Shown here piece after piece: positions 16,903 through 26,142 of a stretch of 64,000 nt of DNA (its first letter is position 1; each line of letters opens with the position of its first letter). The notes below the pieces were generated by a model. That model did not search any database and was not told the DNA's origin. It saw only the letters and a program-made list of their open reading frames with translations. The DNA is from MKSF01 sp037190225. GTDB taxonomy: Bacteria > Bacteroidota > Bacteroidia > Chitinophagales > Chitinophagaceae. A program made the position numbers and the translations under genes. The stretch covers positions 62,001 through 126,000 of the forward strand of contig JBBCJL010000011.1 of assembly GCA_037190225.1 (NCBI GenBank). Reading direction: 5' to 3'.

Positions 16903-17787
16903 ATGAATGCGATCTATATCAGGAGCTTCAGCAATTACCTGCAGCTGGAAAAGCAGCATTCACCTCATACCGTGGAAAACTATATCAGGGATGTCGAATG
17001 CCTGAGCACATTCGTGGAAGATAAGGACCTTACCACCCTTACCACCCAGGACCTCAAACATTTTATTACCTATGCCGGCGAAACGGAGCTGGCCACTGCT
17101 ACCCTGGCGCGGATGCTCTCCGGCATCAAATCCTTTTATGGCTTTATGGAGCTGGAGGGCCTCATAGAGGTCAATCCTACGGAGCTGCTGTCTGCACCCA
17201 AAGTAAGCAGGAAAATACCGGATACGCTTTCCGTTACGGAAGTAGAGGCCTTATTGCACACTTTCGACCTGTCTTCGGCAGAGGGACAAAGGAACAGGGC
17301 GATCGCGGAAACGATGTACGGATCCGGGCTGCGGGTCAGTGAATTACTGGATCTTAAGATCTCCGGTCTTTACCTGGAGGCAGGCTATATCCGCATTACA
17401 GGTAAGGGGAATAAAGAGCGGCTTGTACCCGTTGGGGACAGCGCGGCGCGGCATATACAGGTATATAAAGAGCATATAAGGGTGCACAAGACCATCCATC
17501 CGCAGCATACGGATACGCTCTTCCTCAACAAACGGGGTACAAGGCTGTCCCGTGTCATGGTCTTTTACATTATCAAGGAGGCGGCACGCAGGGCCGGGAT
17601 CGATAAGAATATCTATCCCCACACGCTGCGCCACAGCTTTGCCACACACCTGGTGGAGGGCGGAGCTAATCTCCGCGCTGTACAGGAAATGCTGGGGCAT
17701 GCCAGCATCACCACTACGGAGATCTATACCCACCTGGACACCCGTTTTTTAAGGGAGACGCTTCAGAAATATCATCCCGGCTTCTGA
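16903..17787 (+). CDS. xerD: tyrosine recombinase XerD
   Basis: 294 aa, the normal XerC/D length. SAM-like N-terminal core-binding domain (about 5-85), then the catalytic domain with R144, K168, H240, R243, H266 and nucleophile Y275, all present. The motifs SGLRVSELL, TLRHSFATHL and LGHASITTTEIYTHLD favour XerD. It resolves chromosome dimers at dif; no dif-like site was recognised in the window. It is co-transcribed with the marR-like gene and overlaps the convergent patatin gene by 16 bp. There is no sign of an integron or island. Confidence 0.93.
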   Translation: MNAIYIRSFSNYLQLEKQHSPHTVENYIRDVECLSTFVEDKDLTTLTTQDLKHFITYAGETELATATLARMLSGIKSFYGFMELEGLIEVNPTELLSAPKVSRKIPDTLSVTEVEALLHTFDLSSAEGQRNRAIAETMYGSGLRVSELLDLKISGLYLEAGYIRITGKGNKERLVPVGDSAARHIQVYKEHIRVHKTIHPQHTDTLFLNKRGTRLSRVMVFYIIKEAARRAGIDKNIYPHTLRHSFATHLVEGGANLRAVQEMLGHASITTTEIYTHLDTRFLRETLQKYHPGF

Positions 17788-18581
17788 CCGTCATTCCAGG
17801 CTCCGGCCATTGCTTTTATATTCAAAAATTCCTCCCTGCATTTTTTTGCGGCCACATACCCCACCTCAAACAGCTCTTCGATCCGCTGTGTCTCGAACAT
17901 AGTGTAATTATTGATGCCGTCCGGCTCCAGGTACAGCGTACATTTGGCTTTGGCTTCGGGAGGGAGCTGCGAGCTGGTGATCCTGATGATCCTGCCGATA
18001 AGCTTCTGGTAATTCATACTGCCTTCCACCTTATTGATGGGGTTGACATTCACCCCTATCACCATATTGCAGGTGCTCACAATCGGGTCCAGCGGAAAAT
18101 TATTTACCAGTCCCCCGTCACACAGGTAGGTATCCTTGTACAGCACCGGCTGGAAAATAAGCGGGAAGCTGCAGGAAGCCTTGACCGCGAGCGCCAGGTC
18201 TCCTTGCGTAAAGGTCAGCTCTCTCCCGTTGGTCAGGTCCGTAACAGTGGTATAGAACGGGATCTTCAGGTCTTTGAAAGAATTGTGCGGAATATATTTC
18301 CTTATGATCCTGTCCAGCAGGTTGGTATTGAAGAGCCCGCCGCCATTCCTTAAGGAAAGATAGGTATAGGAAAATATACGTTCCTTCCTGGCATAGTCCA
18401 GTATCTGGTAAGGCGTATATCCCTGCGCTATAAAGGCGCCTATCAATGCCCCGGCGCTGGTGCCGGAGATGGCATGTATCGGTATCCGGAGCTCATGCAT
18501 GAAATGCAGCACGCCCAGCTGGGCAAGCCCTTTGAAGCCGCCCCCGGATAAAACAACCCCGATCTTGTCGTTCACGATCAT
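17772..18581 (-). CDS. patatin-like phospholipase
   Basis: 269 aa. The catalytic Ser/Asp dyad is visible: nucleophile elbow GTSAG (S42) and DGG (D155), with the oxyanion-hole motif GGGFKG (13-18). No signal peptide, so probably cytoplasmic or membrane-associated; the expected activity is lipid acyl hydrolysis. It lies 32 bp after sufS on the same strand and may be read through from it. Its 3' end overlaps xerD by 16 bp. Confidence 0.92.
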   Translation of the reverse strand: MIVNDKIGVVLSGGGFKGLAQLGVLHFMHELRIPIHAISGTSAGALIGAFIAQGYTPYQILDYARKERIFSYTYLSLRNGGGLFNTNLLDRIIRKYIPHNSFKDLKIPFYTTVTDLTNGRELTFTQGDLALAVKASCSFPLIFQPVLYKDTYLCDGGLVNNFPLDPIVSTCNMVIGVNVNPINKVEGSMNYQKLIGRIIRITSSQLPPEAKAKCTLYLEPDGINNYTMFETQRIEELFEVGYVAAKKCREEFLNIKAMAGAWNDGQKPG

Positions 18582-18613
18582 ATGACCACTTTTTGAAACA
18601 CCATTTATATCTT

Positions 18614-19849
18614 TTATACCAGCATGCCTATCACTCTTTCGAGTGTCCTTGCCAGTATATCCACCTCAGCTTTGGTATTATATAAGGCAAATGAGATCCT
18701 CAGAGTACCCGGTATCCCGTAGTAATCCATAATAGGCTGGCAGCAATGATGACCGGTCCTTACAGCTATGCCCTTTTTATCCAGCAGCTCACCGGCATCA
18801 AACGGGTGTATGCCTTCGATGACCAGGGACAAGGCCCCGGCCTTCGGCTGGGAAGCGCCCAGCACCTTTACCCCGCCGATCTTTCCCAGCTGCTCCTTAG
18901 CGTAGGCTATCAGGTCATGCTCATAGGCTGCTATGGCTTCAATGCCGGCCCGCTCCACGTATTCAATAGCCGCGCCGAGCCCTATGATGCCTTCTATATG
19001 CGGCGTACCGGCCTCAAACCGGAACGGGATATCCCCAAAGGTAGTGGTATCTACCTGAACCGTCTTTATCATAGAGCCCCCGGTCTGGTAAGGCGGCATC
19101 TGCTCCAGCCATTTCCGCTTACCGTACAGAACACCTATGCCGGTGGGTCCGTATAGCTTATGCCCGGAGAATACCAGGAAATCCACATCCAGCTGCTGCA
19201 CATCCACGCGCATATGCTGAACAGCCTGCGCAGCATCCAGCATTACAGGCACATTATGGCTGTGCGCGATGCTGATAATATCTTCTACCGGGTTAATGGT
19301 GCCCAGCGTATTGGACACCCAGGTAAGGGCTACCATCCTCGTGCGGTCTGTTATCATACCGGCATACTGCTCCATATCCAGCACACCTTCCTCATTGAAA
19401 TCCACTACCTTCAGCACCGCCCGGTGCCGCCTGGCACATTCCTGCCAAGGCACGATATTGGCATGATGCTCCATCCTGGAAATGATGATCTCATCACCCT
19501 CCCGTATGGCCAGCTGCCCGAAAGAGAAGGCCAGCAGGTTGATGCTGTCCGTGGTCCCTTTCGTGAAAATGATCTCGTCCGGGGACTGCGCGTTGATGAA
19601 TCGCTGCACCGTGCGGCGTGCCTGCTCTTCCGCATCCGTAGCGCGCTGGCTCAGGAAATGCACGCCCCTGTGCACATTGCTGTTGTAGGTTGTATAATAT
19701 TCCACAATGGCATCAATCACCTGCTGTGGCTTTTGTGTGGTAGCTCCGTTATCGAAATAAATTAGATCGTTATTATATATTTTCTGGCTGAGAATAGGAA
19801 AGTCATCCCTTAACTTTTCTATTTCAGCAGGATTTGAGATATTTGTCAT
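18614..19849 (-). CDS. sufS: cysteine desulfurase (SufS type)
   Basis: 411 aa from the ATG at 19849. The frame could extend to 19936, but that stretch contains the promoter box at 19897-19904, so the shorter start is chosen. PLP lysine in FSGHKLYGPTGIG, active-site cysteine in RTGHHCCQP, and the opening YFDNGATTQKPQ are typical of SufS. It supplies sulfur from cysteine for Fe-S cluster assembly in the cytoplasm. No sufBCD or sufE adjoins here, so the rest of the pathway must be elsewhere. Confidence 0.93.
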   Translation of the reverse strand: MTNISNPAEIEKLRDDFPILSQKIYNNDLIYFDNGATTQKPQQVIDAIVEYYTTYNSNVHRGVHFLSQRATDAEEQARRTVQRFINAQSPDEIIFTKGTTDSINLLAFSFGQLAIREGDEIIISRMEHHANIVPWQECARRHRAVLKVVDFNEEGVLDMEQYAGMITDRTRMVALTWVSNTLGTINPVEDIISIAHSHNVPVMLDAAQAVQHMRVDVQQLDVDFLVFSGHKLYGPTGIGVLYGKRKWLEQMPPYQTGGSMIKTVQVDTTTFGDIPFRFEAGTPHIEGIIGLGAAIEYVERAGIEAIAAYEHDLIAYAKEQLGKIGGVKVLGASQPKAGALSLVIEGIHPFDAGELLDKKGIAVRTGHHCCQPIMDYYGIPGTLRISFALYNTKAEVDILARTLERVIGMLV

Positions 19850-19896
19850 TACTTTGCGCAATTTATTCTTAATGATTATCGTTCGGTAGTCAGTTA

Positions 19897-19904
19897 CAAA
19901 GTTA
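19897..19904 (-). promoter_or_regulatory. -7 box of the sufS promoter
   Basis: On the minus strand TAACTTTG matches TAnnTTTG exactly, 47 nt before the chosen ATG. A TTTTG about 23 nt further upstream could be the -33 element, a slightly long spacing. Confidence 0.5.
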
Positions 19905-19944
19905 CCACTTAGTCCAAAGAAAACGTTCAAAAGCAAATTATAAA

Positions 19945-21150
19945 ATGCATATCTTAATATTGACCAATAGGATCCCCTACCCCCTTAAAGACGGCGGGAG
20001 CCTGGCTATGCATTATTTTATAGAAGGTTATATAGAGGCGGGTATAAAGGTAAGCCTGCTCGCGATGAATACGACCAGGCATTATGCAGATACGGACCGG
20101 CTTCCGGCTATATACGGGCAGCTTGAACATTTCAGGGCAGTGGATGTGGATAATCGCGTGACTGCCTGGGGAGTGCTGGTAAACCTTTTCCGGCCGGGAA
20201 AGTCCTATAATATACAGCGCTTCGATAACGCCCATTACCGCGCTGCATTAAAAGAGCTGCTCACGTCACAGCATTTTGACTTTATACAGCTGGAAAGCCT
20301 GTATCTTACCCCTTACATCCCGACCATCCGGGAGCATAGCAAGGCCGCAATTATATTACGCTCGCACAATATAGAATATAAAATATGGGAGCGGCTGTAT
20401 CTCCAGGAACGGAAGCCCTTAAAAAAAGCGTACCTCAGGCTGCTGACCCAAAGACTGAAGCAATACGAGCTGCAGCACCTGGACGATTATGACATCATAT
20501 TGCCGATCTCTGATGTGGACCGGGATTTTTACCTGATCCAGAACGTAAAGGCACCGCTCTATACCCAGACCTTCGGGATCAAGATCAGCAACCAGCCTAC
20601 GGTGCAGGATATCACACCGCCGGACATAAAGCTCTACCACATCGGGGCGATGGACTGGCAGCCCAACCTGGATTCCGTGAAATGGCTGATGGACGAGATC
20701 ATGCCGGAAGTCTACAAAACGCATCCCCATGTCAAACTTTACCTGGCGGGACGGAATATGCCGGCTTCGCTGATGCACCATACGGCTCCCAATGTCATCG
20801 TAGTGGGAGAAGTGGAAGATGCGTACGAGTTTGAAAAGGACAAGCACATATTGCTGGTTCCCATTATGAGCGGAAGCGGTGTCCGTATCAAAATATTCCA
20901 GGGTATGGCCATCGGCAAAGCGGTCATTACTACTCCTATAGGTGTAGAGGGCATAGATGTTTCACACAAAGAGCATTTACTGGTAGCTGACAACAGGGAA
21001 GAATTCATAAAATACATCAGGCTGCTCCTGGACAAACCGGAAGAGATCCGGCGGCTGGGCTGCAACGGTGCGCGCACGATACGGGAACATTACAACAGGG
21101 ACCTGCAGATAAAGGGATTGCTGCAGTTTTTAAAACAACACCTCAACTGA
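19945..21150 (+). CDS. GT4-type glycosyltransferase
   Basis: 401 aa, GT-B fold. The N-terminal domain starts with ILTNRIPYPLKDGG, a typical acceptor-side glycine loop. The C-terminal donor domain holds LAGRNMP, VGEVEDAYEFEKDKHILLVP and GSGVRIKIFQGMAIGKAVITT with GVEGI, as in GT4 enzymes of exopolysaccharide loci. The cytoplasmic enzyme transfers a nucleotide-activated sugar to an unknown acceptor. No other polysaccharide gene adjoins; a lone ABC permease follows after 11 nt. Confidence 0.88.
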   Translation: MHILILTNRIPYPLKDGGSLAMHYFIEGYIEAGIKVSLLAMNTTRHYADTDRLPAIYGQLEHFRAVDVDNRVTAWGVLVNLFRPGKSYNIQRFDNAHYRAALKELLTSQHFDFIQLESLYLTPYIPTIREHSKAAIILRSHNIEYKIWERLYLQERKPLKKAYLRLLTQRLKQYELQHLDDYDIILPISDVDRDFYLIQNVKAPLYTQTFGIKISNQPTVQDITPPDIKLYHIGAMDWQPNLDSVKWLMDEIMPEVYKTHPHVKLYLAGRNMPASLMHHTAPNVIVVGEVEDAYEFEKDKHILLVPIMSGSGVRIKIFQGMAIGKAVITTPIGVEGIDVSHKEHLLVADNREEFIKYIRLLLDKPEEIRRLGCNGARTIREHYNRDLQIKGLLQFLKQHLN

Positions 21151-21161
21151 CCGCCCGGCCT

Positions 21162-22217
21162 ATGGTACACTACTGGATAAAAAAATCGCTTTATGCGCTG
21201 GTGGTACTCTGGGGTATCATCACGCTGATCTTCTTTTTATTCAATATTGTGCCTTCCGACCCGGCAAGGCTCACGCTCGGGCAACGCTCGGACCTTGCAA
21301 CGCTGGAAAACGTCAGGAAAGAGCTGAACCTTGACAAAAGCATCCCCGAACGCTACCTGCTGTATCTGAACGACCTTTCTCCAATAAGCATCCACGACAC
21401 ATCCAGCCTGCACCAGTATAATATCAAAGGCAGCCTCCGGCTGGGCAGCGCCGGAACGCTCGTTTTAAAGCAGCCTTACCTCGGGAGAAGCTACCAGACT
21501 AAAAGGCCGGTATCTGAGGTCATAGCGGAAGCGCTGCCCGGCACGGTCATACTGGCGGTTTCCGCCATGCTGTTCGCTATCATCACCGGGATATTATTAG
21601 GGCTCCTGGCCGGCATCAGGCAGGGTACGGCCTGGGACAGCAGCGCCATCTTCACCAGCATTTTAGGCATATCGGCACCCTCTTTCTTTATGGGGCTGGT
21701 CATAGCGTATGTGTTCGGGTTTCTCCTGAAGCCATACCTGGGCCTGCCAATGACGGGCAGCCTGTTTGAATACGATACTTCCGGCATACAGCGCATCAGC
21801 TTTAAAAACCTTATCCTCCCCGCATTTACGCTGGGCATACGCCCTATGGCCATCATAGCGCAGCTGACACGCAGCTCCATCCTGGACGTTTTACACCAGG
21901 ATTTCATCAGGACAGCCTATGCCAAAGGGCTTTCCAGGAGACGCGTCATTTTCAGGCATGCCTTACCCAATGCCCTGAATCCCGTCATAACAGCCGTCAG
22001 CGGCTGGTTTGCGGAATTGCTGGCAGGCTCTTTCTTTATTGAGTATATCTTCAGCTGGAAAGGACTCGGCAAGCTGACCGTGGACGCGCTCGATAAGATG
22101 GATTTCCCCATCGTAATGGGCAGCATCATTGTAAGCGCTTCCGCGTTTATCATCATCAATCTGCTGACGGATCTGCTGTATGCCAGGGTTGACCCCCGCA
22201 TCAGGCTGGACGCCTAA
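21162..22217 (+). CDS. DppB/OppB-type peptide ABC transporter permease
   Basis: 351 aa. The N-terminus (KKSLYALVVLWGIITLIFFLFNIVPSDPAR) and the loop with AYAKGLSRRRVIFRHALPNALNPV (ATPase contact) identify a DppB-type permease with about six helices. An insert of about 65 residues after helix 1 (to LGRSYQTKRPV) is longer than in E. coli DppB, a feature of Bacteroidota homologues. The second permease, ATPases and binding protein are not in the window, so it works with subunits coded elsewhere. Confidence 0.9.
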   Translation: MVHYWIKKSLYALVVLWGIITLIFFLFNIVPSDPARLTLGQRSDLATLENVRKELNLDKSIPERYLLYLNDLSPISIHDTSSLHQYNIKGSLRLGSAGTLVLKQPYLGRSYQTKRPVSEVIAEALPGTVILAVSAMLFAIITGILLGLLAGIRQGTAWDSSAIFTSILGISAPSFFMGLVIAYVFGFLLKPYLGLPMTGSLFEYDTSGIQRISFKNLILPAFTLGIRPMAIIAQLTRSSILDVLHQDFIRTAYAKGLSRRRVIFRHALPNALNPVITAVSGWFAELLAGSFFIEYIFSWKGLGKLTVDALDKMDFPIVMGSIIVSASAFIIINLLTDLLYARVDPRIRLDA

Positions 22218-22371
22218 GCCGCGGCAGTACACCGTTTCCAGATATCTCTTATTGGGTTGCTGGAGAAGCACCGACAACAGGAAACAATACATCCGGCGGT
22301 AAAAGGGACAATCCGTAACCAGAGAAGGGCTGCCCTTTCTCAGCTCCTGAGAAGCTATCAAATTTAATTGA

Positions 22372-22564
22372 TTATCTCTATAAGCTACAAAGCCATTATA
22401 TGGAAGCCGTAGAGATAAGCTATAAAGTATCACAGAGATCCCTCACATCCCTTCGGAGTGACCAGACAATATCCTTTGGCAGCGAAAACATTCCCCGGCT
22501 CACCTGGAGGATACCTGCATCGAAACATATCTGCAATAACAGGTTGTTCCCTATAAGCAGATAG
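22372..22564 (+). repeat. dispersed intergenic repeat, copy B
   Basis: Same orientation as copy A. It shares ATAAGCTACAAAGCCAT at the left, CCCCGGCTCACC in the middle and CTATAAGCAGATAG at the right. A core with TCAC and GTGA arms flanks CCCTTCG. It ends 3 nt from the stop codon of the DUF3078 gene. The gap 22218-22567 (350 bp) otherwise holds only a weak, bulged GAGA-AGGG hairpin near 22321-22341; no gene is seen. Confidence 0.7.
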
Positions 22565-22567
22565 TCA

Positions 22568-23596
22568 TTAAAATTTATAATTGAAGCCTAGGGACATCAT
22601 CTGCTTGATCTGCCACCAGCCCAATCCTCTGACAGGCTCCCTTTTCTCTATCATATTACCGGTGCCATCGTCCACAAACCTGTAGTACGGCACATCATTG
22701 TCGTATATGGCCAGCACGCCGATATTGAAGCTGAAGTATTTATAGAATTTGAAGGAGAGCTGGTTATCCCACATCACATCTATATTGCCGGGATTGTCCT
22801 TTTTGACCACAACACCGTTCAGCTCCTGGTCCTTAGCCAGGTAATTGCTGTACAGGTCCAGCCTGGTCTGGTAAGCGATATTCTCTGTGATCTGCTTCTT
22901 ATATCTCGCTGTCAGGTAGGCACCCAGCTCAAAGCGTATGGTCTTATCAAAGGCCACCCCGAACGCTCCTTCCGGCAATTTGGTGGTATAATATTTATCC
23001 ACATAGGTAAGACGGGAAGCCAGGGGAGAGAAGAATATGCTGATCTCCTCGCCCCTCCGGTATTCAATACCCGGCGCCAGCGTGGCATACAGCGGTGACA
23101 GGAACCTGGAAGTGCTGAACGTATCCCAGCCGGCCAGGTCATAATTATACGCTTTTGTAAACTGTGTCCTGGCATTGAATAATGTAGTGAAGAACAGATT
23201 GCCGCTGTCCGTCAGGCGGTACCCGTATTTCGAGGTCAGGTCTATACGGTCATCTATCTTTCTCGGGATGAAGTCATTGGAGAAAGTATAAAGCAGGCCG
23301 TATGCCATATCCAGGTTGTTGGTCCATAAATGCCGGCCGTTATACCTGGTCAGCGTGCCGTAGAAGAGGCTGCTGGCCGTAAAGGAGGCCAGCTCACCCC
23401 CTGCCTGCCAGTTATGCAGCAGCGCCTGGTTGATTCCCAGGTGAAAATTGCCGTCATATAACCAGGCAACGGTATCAATATTGGTGCTGGCGATCACTTT
23501 CTTATTCAAAAGCTTTTCATATTCCTTTACTTCCTTCTGGGCAAAGGCGCCGCCCCATATGGATAATAGCAGCAGGGTCGTAAAAATTCTTTTCAT
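22568..23596 (-). CDS. DUF3078 family outer-membrane protein
   Basis: 342 aa from the ATG at 23596 (MKRIFTTLLLLSIWGGAFAQ, a clear signal peptide); the frame to 23644 is rejected. The DUF3078 pattern is seen: a start around WLYDGNFHLGINQALLHNWQAGGE, alternating aromatic strands, and a terminal MSLGFNYKF, as expected for an outer-membrane beta-barrel. Function is unknown. It lies 77 bp after gldB on the same strand and may be read with it. Confidence 0.85.
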   Translation of the reverse strand: MKRIFTTLLLLSIWGGAFAQKEVKEYEKLLNKKVIASTNIDTVAWLYDGNFHLGINQALLHNWQAGGELASFTASSLFYGTLTRYNGRHLWTNNLDMAYGLLYTFSNDFIPRKIDDRIDLTSKYGYRLTDSGNLFFTTLFNARTQFTKAYNYDLAGWDTFSTSRFLSPLYATLAPGIEYRRGEEISIFFSPLASRLTYVDKYYTTKLPEGAFGVAFDKTIRFELGAYLTARYKKQITENIAYQTRLDLYSNYLAKDQELNGVVVKKDNPGNIDVMWDNQLSFKFYKYFSFNIGVLAIYDNDVPYYRFVDDGTGNMIEKREPVRGLGWWQIKQMMSLGFNYKF

Positions 23597-23673
23597 TTTA
23601 TATGTAAGGTTATAGGTTACGAAGTATGATAACACACTCAGCAAATACTATGCCTAATGAGCTTCTACAGGTG

Positions 23674-24681
23674 TTAAGGCCTGTATTTTGATAATTTCAG
23701 TATTTTCTGAGCGTCTGTTTCACTGATGAGCGCATACCAGCCTGCCCCCGTTTCCTTTACATATTTCTGCACGATTTGATAACCGGTAAAAGATCCGATA
23801 TTGCCGGGACTTTCCTGTGGCATACCCGTGGTAAAAGGGCCATCGCTGACAAAGCGCAGCACCTGCTGCATATTCCTGCTGAATAAATAGTCATTGGATG
23901 TAAAAAAGTTATAGATATCCGCTTCATGCTTCCTGCACCACTCCAGCTGCTGCTCCGTAAAGCCGAAGCGCATATGCTCCTGTACCTGTGGCGTAACAAG
24001 ACCGAGGAAATACTGCATCTTTCCCTGCTCGATCATCATGGTCAGCAGGTCCTTATCATGAGGCTCGAACGGATAAGCGTCCTGGTAAAGTACCTGGGCA
24101 GCCATGACCGGAGCGTATGCTTTCCTGAACCGGGGAATGACATATTCAGGGATGCCGATCTGGTAATACGGGTTAAAATTTTCTCCCAGGAAGTAATCCA
24201 GGCAGATGGTCAGCGTGTTATTGCTTCCCAGCACCACCATATTGCTTAAGCCCGAAACAGCATAGTATATCTTATCCGGAAGCGCTATGCCCGTATCGTA
24301 ATATTTAATATACCGGAAAGTGGTGGTCAGGCTGCCTGTAATATCGTCTGTGGCAGGAAAGGCCTGGTTGACGGTATCCAGCAGGCTCCTGTAATCCTTG
24401 TGGGTCAGGAAGATCTTTATGCCTTCGGCATTGGTAGCGGAATCCCGCAGGGAAACGGTGCCTGCCGCCAGTGTATCCAGGTAAAAGGCCAGGTATTGCG
24501 GGTATCTGGAGCGCAGGGTTTCGAGCCCGGCTTCCAGGTGCGCGGTATCCAGGCGGGAAAAGTCCTTGTAAAAATCATAGGCAGTCACTTCCACCTGTAC
24601 CTTTGAGATATCCGGTCCGCTGTCCCTGCAGCCTGTACACAAGGGTAATGAGAGCATCAAAACAGCTATTAATTTTTTCAT
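23674..24681 (-). CDS. gldB: GldB-family gliding motility lipoprotein
   Basis: 335 aa. Lipoprotein signal ending at Cys18 (LCTGC; the -3 residue is unusual). GldB features include the opening DFYKDFSRLD, LDYFLGENFNPY near residue 165, IPEYVIPRFRKAYAPVMAAQVL and GFTEQQLEWCRKHEADIYNFF. In Flavobacterium johnsoniae GldB is needed for gliding, but homologues occur in non-gliding Bacteroidota too, so motility cannot be concluded. No other gld gene is nearby. It is divergent from the haem A synthase gene with its own promoter. Confidence 0.85.
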   Translation of the reverse strand: MKKLIAVLMLSLPLCTGCRDSGPDISKVQVEVTAYDFYKDFSRLDTAHLEAGLETLRSRYPQYLAFYLDTLAAGTVSLRDSATNAEGIKIFLTHKDYRSLLDTVNQAFPATDDITGSLTTTFRYIKYYDTGIALPDKIYYAVSGLSNMVVLGSNNTLTICLDYFLGENFNPYYQIGIPEYVIPRFRKAYAPVMAAQVLYQDAYPFEPHDKDLLTMMIEQGKMQYFLGLVTPQVQEHMRFGFTEQQLEWCRKHEADIYNFFTSNDYLFSRNMQQVLRFVSDGPFTTGMPQESPGNIGSFTGYQIVQKYVKETGAGWYALISETDAQKILKLSKYRP

Positions 24682-24717
24682 TCCTGCCTGGTTTTAATAT
24701 TAAAAATTATCCGGCTG

Positions 24718-24725
24718 CAAAGCTA
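24718..24725 (-). promoter_or_regulatory. -7 box of the gldB promoter
   Basis: On the minus strand TAGCTTTG matches TAnnTTTG, 37 nt before the gldB ATG. Confidence 0.5.
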
Positions 24726-24757
24726 ATAAATTATACCATAACATTCTTTTCTTGATG

Positions 24758-24765
24758 TAACTTTG
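24758..24765 (+). promoter_or_regulatory. -7 box of the haem A synthase promoter
   Basis: TAACTTTG matches TAnnTTTG, 38 nt before the ATG at 24803. It and the gldB box diverge within a 121-bp gap. Confidence 0.5.
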
Positions 24766-24802
24766 CGTTATTCAACATACACACATCTTTTCCTGATAAG
24801 CA

Positions 24803-25867
24803 ATGTACACACTTACTTCTTCTCAACGCAAAGCTTTACTTACCTGGCTGTATATCGGCATCTTTATGACCATTGTCCAGATCCTGCTGGGCGGCATTAC
24901 CCGGCTTACCGGTTCAGGGCTGTCCATAACGGAATGGAAACCGATCATGGGTACGCTGCCGCCGTTGAACGAGCAGGCATGGGAAAAAGCATTTGCCGCC
25001 TACCAGGAGATAGGGCAGTACAAATACCTGAACAATCACTTTACACTGGGCGACTTTAAGTTCATCTTTTTCTGGGAATGGTTCCACCGGCTCTGGGGCA
25101 GGCTCATCGGTATCGTATTCCTGCTACCTTTCCTCTATTTCTGGCGCAAAAAGTATTTCACCCGCAATATGACCACCTCGCTGGTCGTCTTATTTATCCT
25201 GGGACTGCTGCAGGCCGCGCTTGGCTGGATCATGGTACAGTCCGGGCTGAATGAGAACGACCTGTATGTGAACCATATCCGCCTGGCCATCCATTTTGCA
25301 GCCGCCCTGCTGCTGCTGGCCTATGAGGTATGGTTTGTGCTGCAGCTCAGGTCGGCCAGCCTGCAATTCAGTCCCTCGCGCCGGTACAGCGCCGCCCTGC
25401 TGGTCTTTTTAGGGCTTATTACCGTACAGTTCATATACGGTGCATTCATGGCCGGGCTGAAGGCCGCTCCCGCCGCACCTACCTGGCCGGACATCAACGG
25501 CAGCTATATCCCGGCTTCCCTGGCCGACCAGAGCTGGACCTCCGGCACCATCAACGTGCATTTCATACACCGTACCATTGCCTATACCATAGGCATCGCA
25601 GCCATACTGCTGTATTTCGGGCTGAAGCGACTGGCCCGAGATACCGCCAATGCCTCCTTACGGGCCACGCTGAACTACCCGCTGCTCTTCATAGCGCTCC
25701 AGATAACCCTGGGTGTGCTGGCCGTCCTGAACGCCCCGCATATCGTACTGGGACATTTCGGAAGATACGAGATCATCGCGCTGCTGCACCAGCTGGTAGC
25801 CATCGGCATACTGATGTCCGTAGTGCCCCAGCTATACCTGGTAAGCCGCAAAGCTCATGATGCCTGA
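24803..25867 (+). CDS. ctaA: haem A synthase (COX15/CtaA)
   Basis: 354 aa with eight expected membrane helices. It oxidises haem O to haem A for cytochrome aa3-type oxidase. Family signatures: GGITRLTGSGLSITEWKP at the first helix, and haem-ligand histidines in FFWEWFHRLWGRL, NHIRLAIHFAA, NVHFIHRTIAYTIG and LLHQLVAIG. No cytochrome oxidase genes adjoin. The 275 bp after it (25868-26142) are GC-rich and contain no gene I can support. Confidence 0.95.
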   Translation: MYTLTSSQRKALLTWLYIGIFMTIVQILLGGITRLTGSGLSITEWKPIMGTLPPLNEQAWEKAFAAYQEIGQYKYLNNHFTLGDFKFIFFWEWFHRLWGRLIGIVFLLPFLYFWRKKYFTRNMTTSLVVLFILGLLQAALGWIMVQSGLNENDLYVNHIRLAIHFAAALLLLAYEVWFVLQLRSASLQFSPSRRYSAALLVFLGLITVQFIYGAFMAGLKAAPAAPTWPDINGSYIPASLADQSWTSGTINVHFIHRTIAYTIGIAAILLYFGLKRLARDTANASLRATLNYPLLFIALQITLGVLAVLNAPHIVLGHFGRYEIIALLHQLVAIGILMSVVPQLYLVSRKAHDA

Positions 25868-26142
25868 CCTATGCCAATTACACCAGCCTGACCTGTCTTG
25901 ATGAAGAGCAGGCGGCTGCCCTATGTGGATCATTCAGGATGCACCATAGACCGGCAGCACTGTGAAATCCGGCACCGGTGACATCCGCCGGTTGCACCGG
26001 GAGCTCTCGGGCAAACAGTATAAAGATGCCAGGCCCGGCATTAAGGAGCAACCCCGGGGACAGCCGGAAGTTCAGGTAAAGGCCCCTTTCGGGAATACCT
26101 TTCTATTTTTCCGGACGCAATGGCCCGGCCGGGCATTACCTG

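Noticed and set aside
16903..17787. Tyrosine recombinase as a sign of an integron or genomic island.
   Set aside because: All residues fit housekeeping XerD; no attachment sites, cassettes or mobile genes are nearby.
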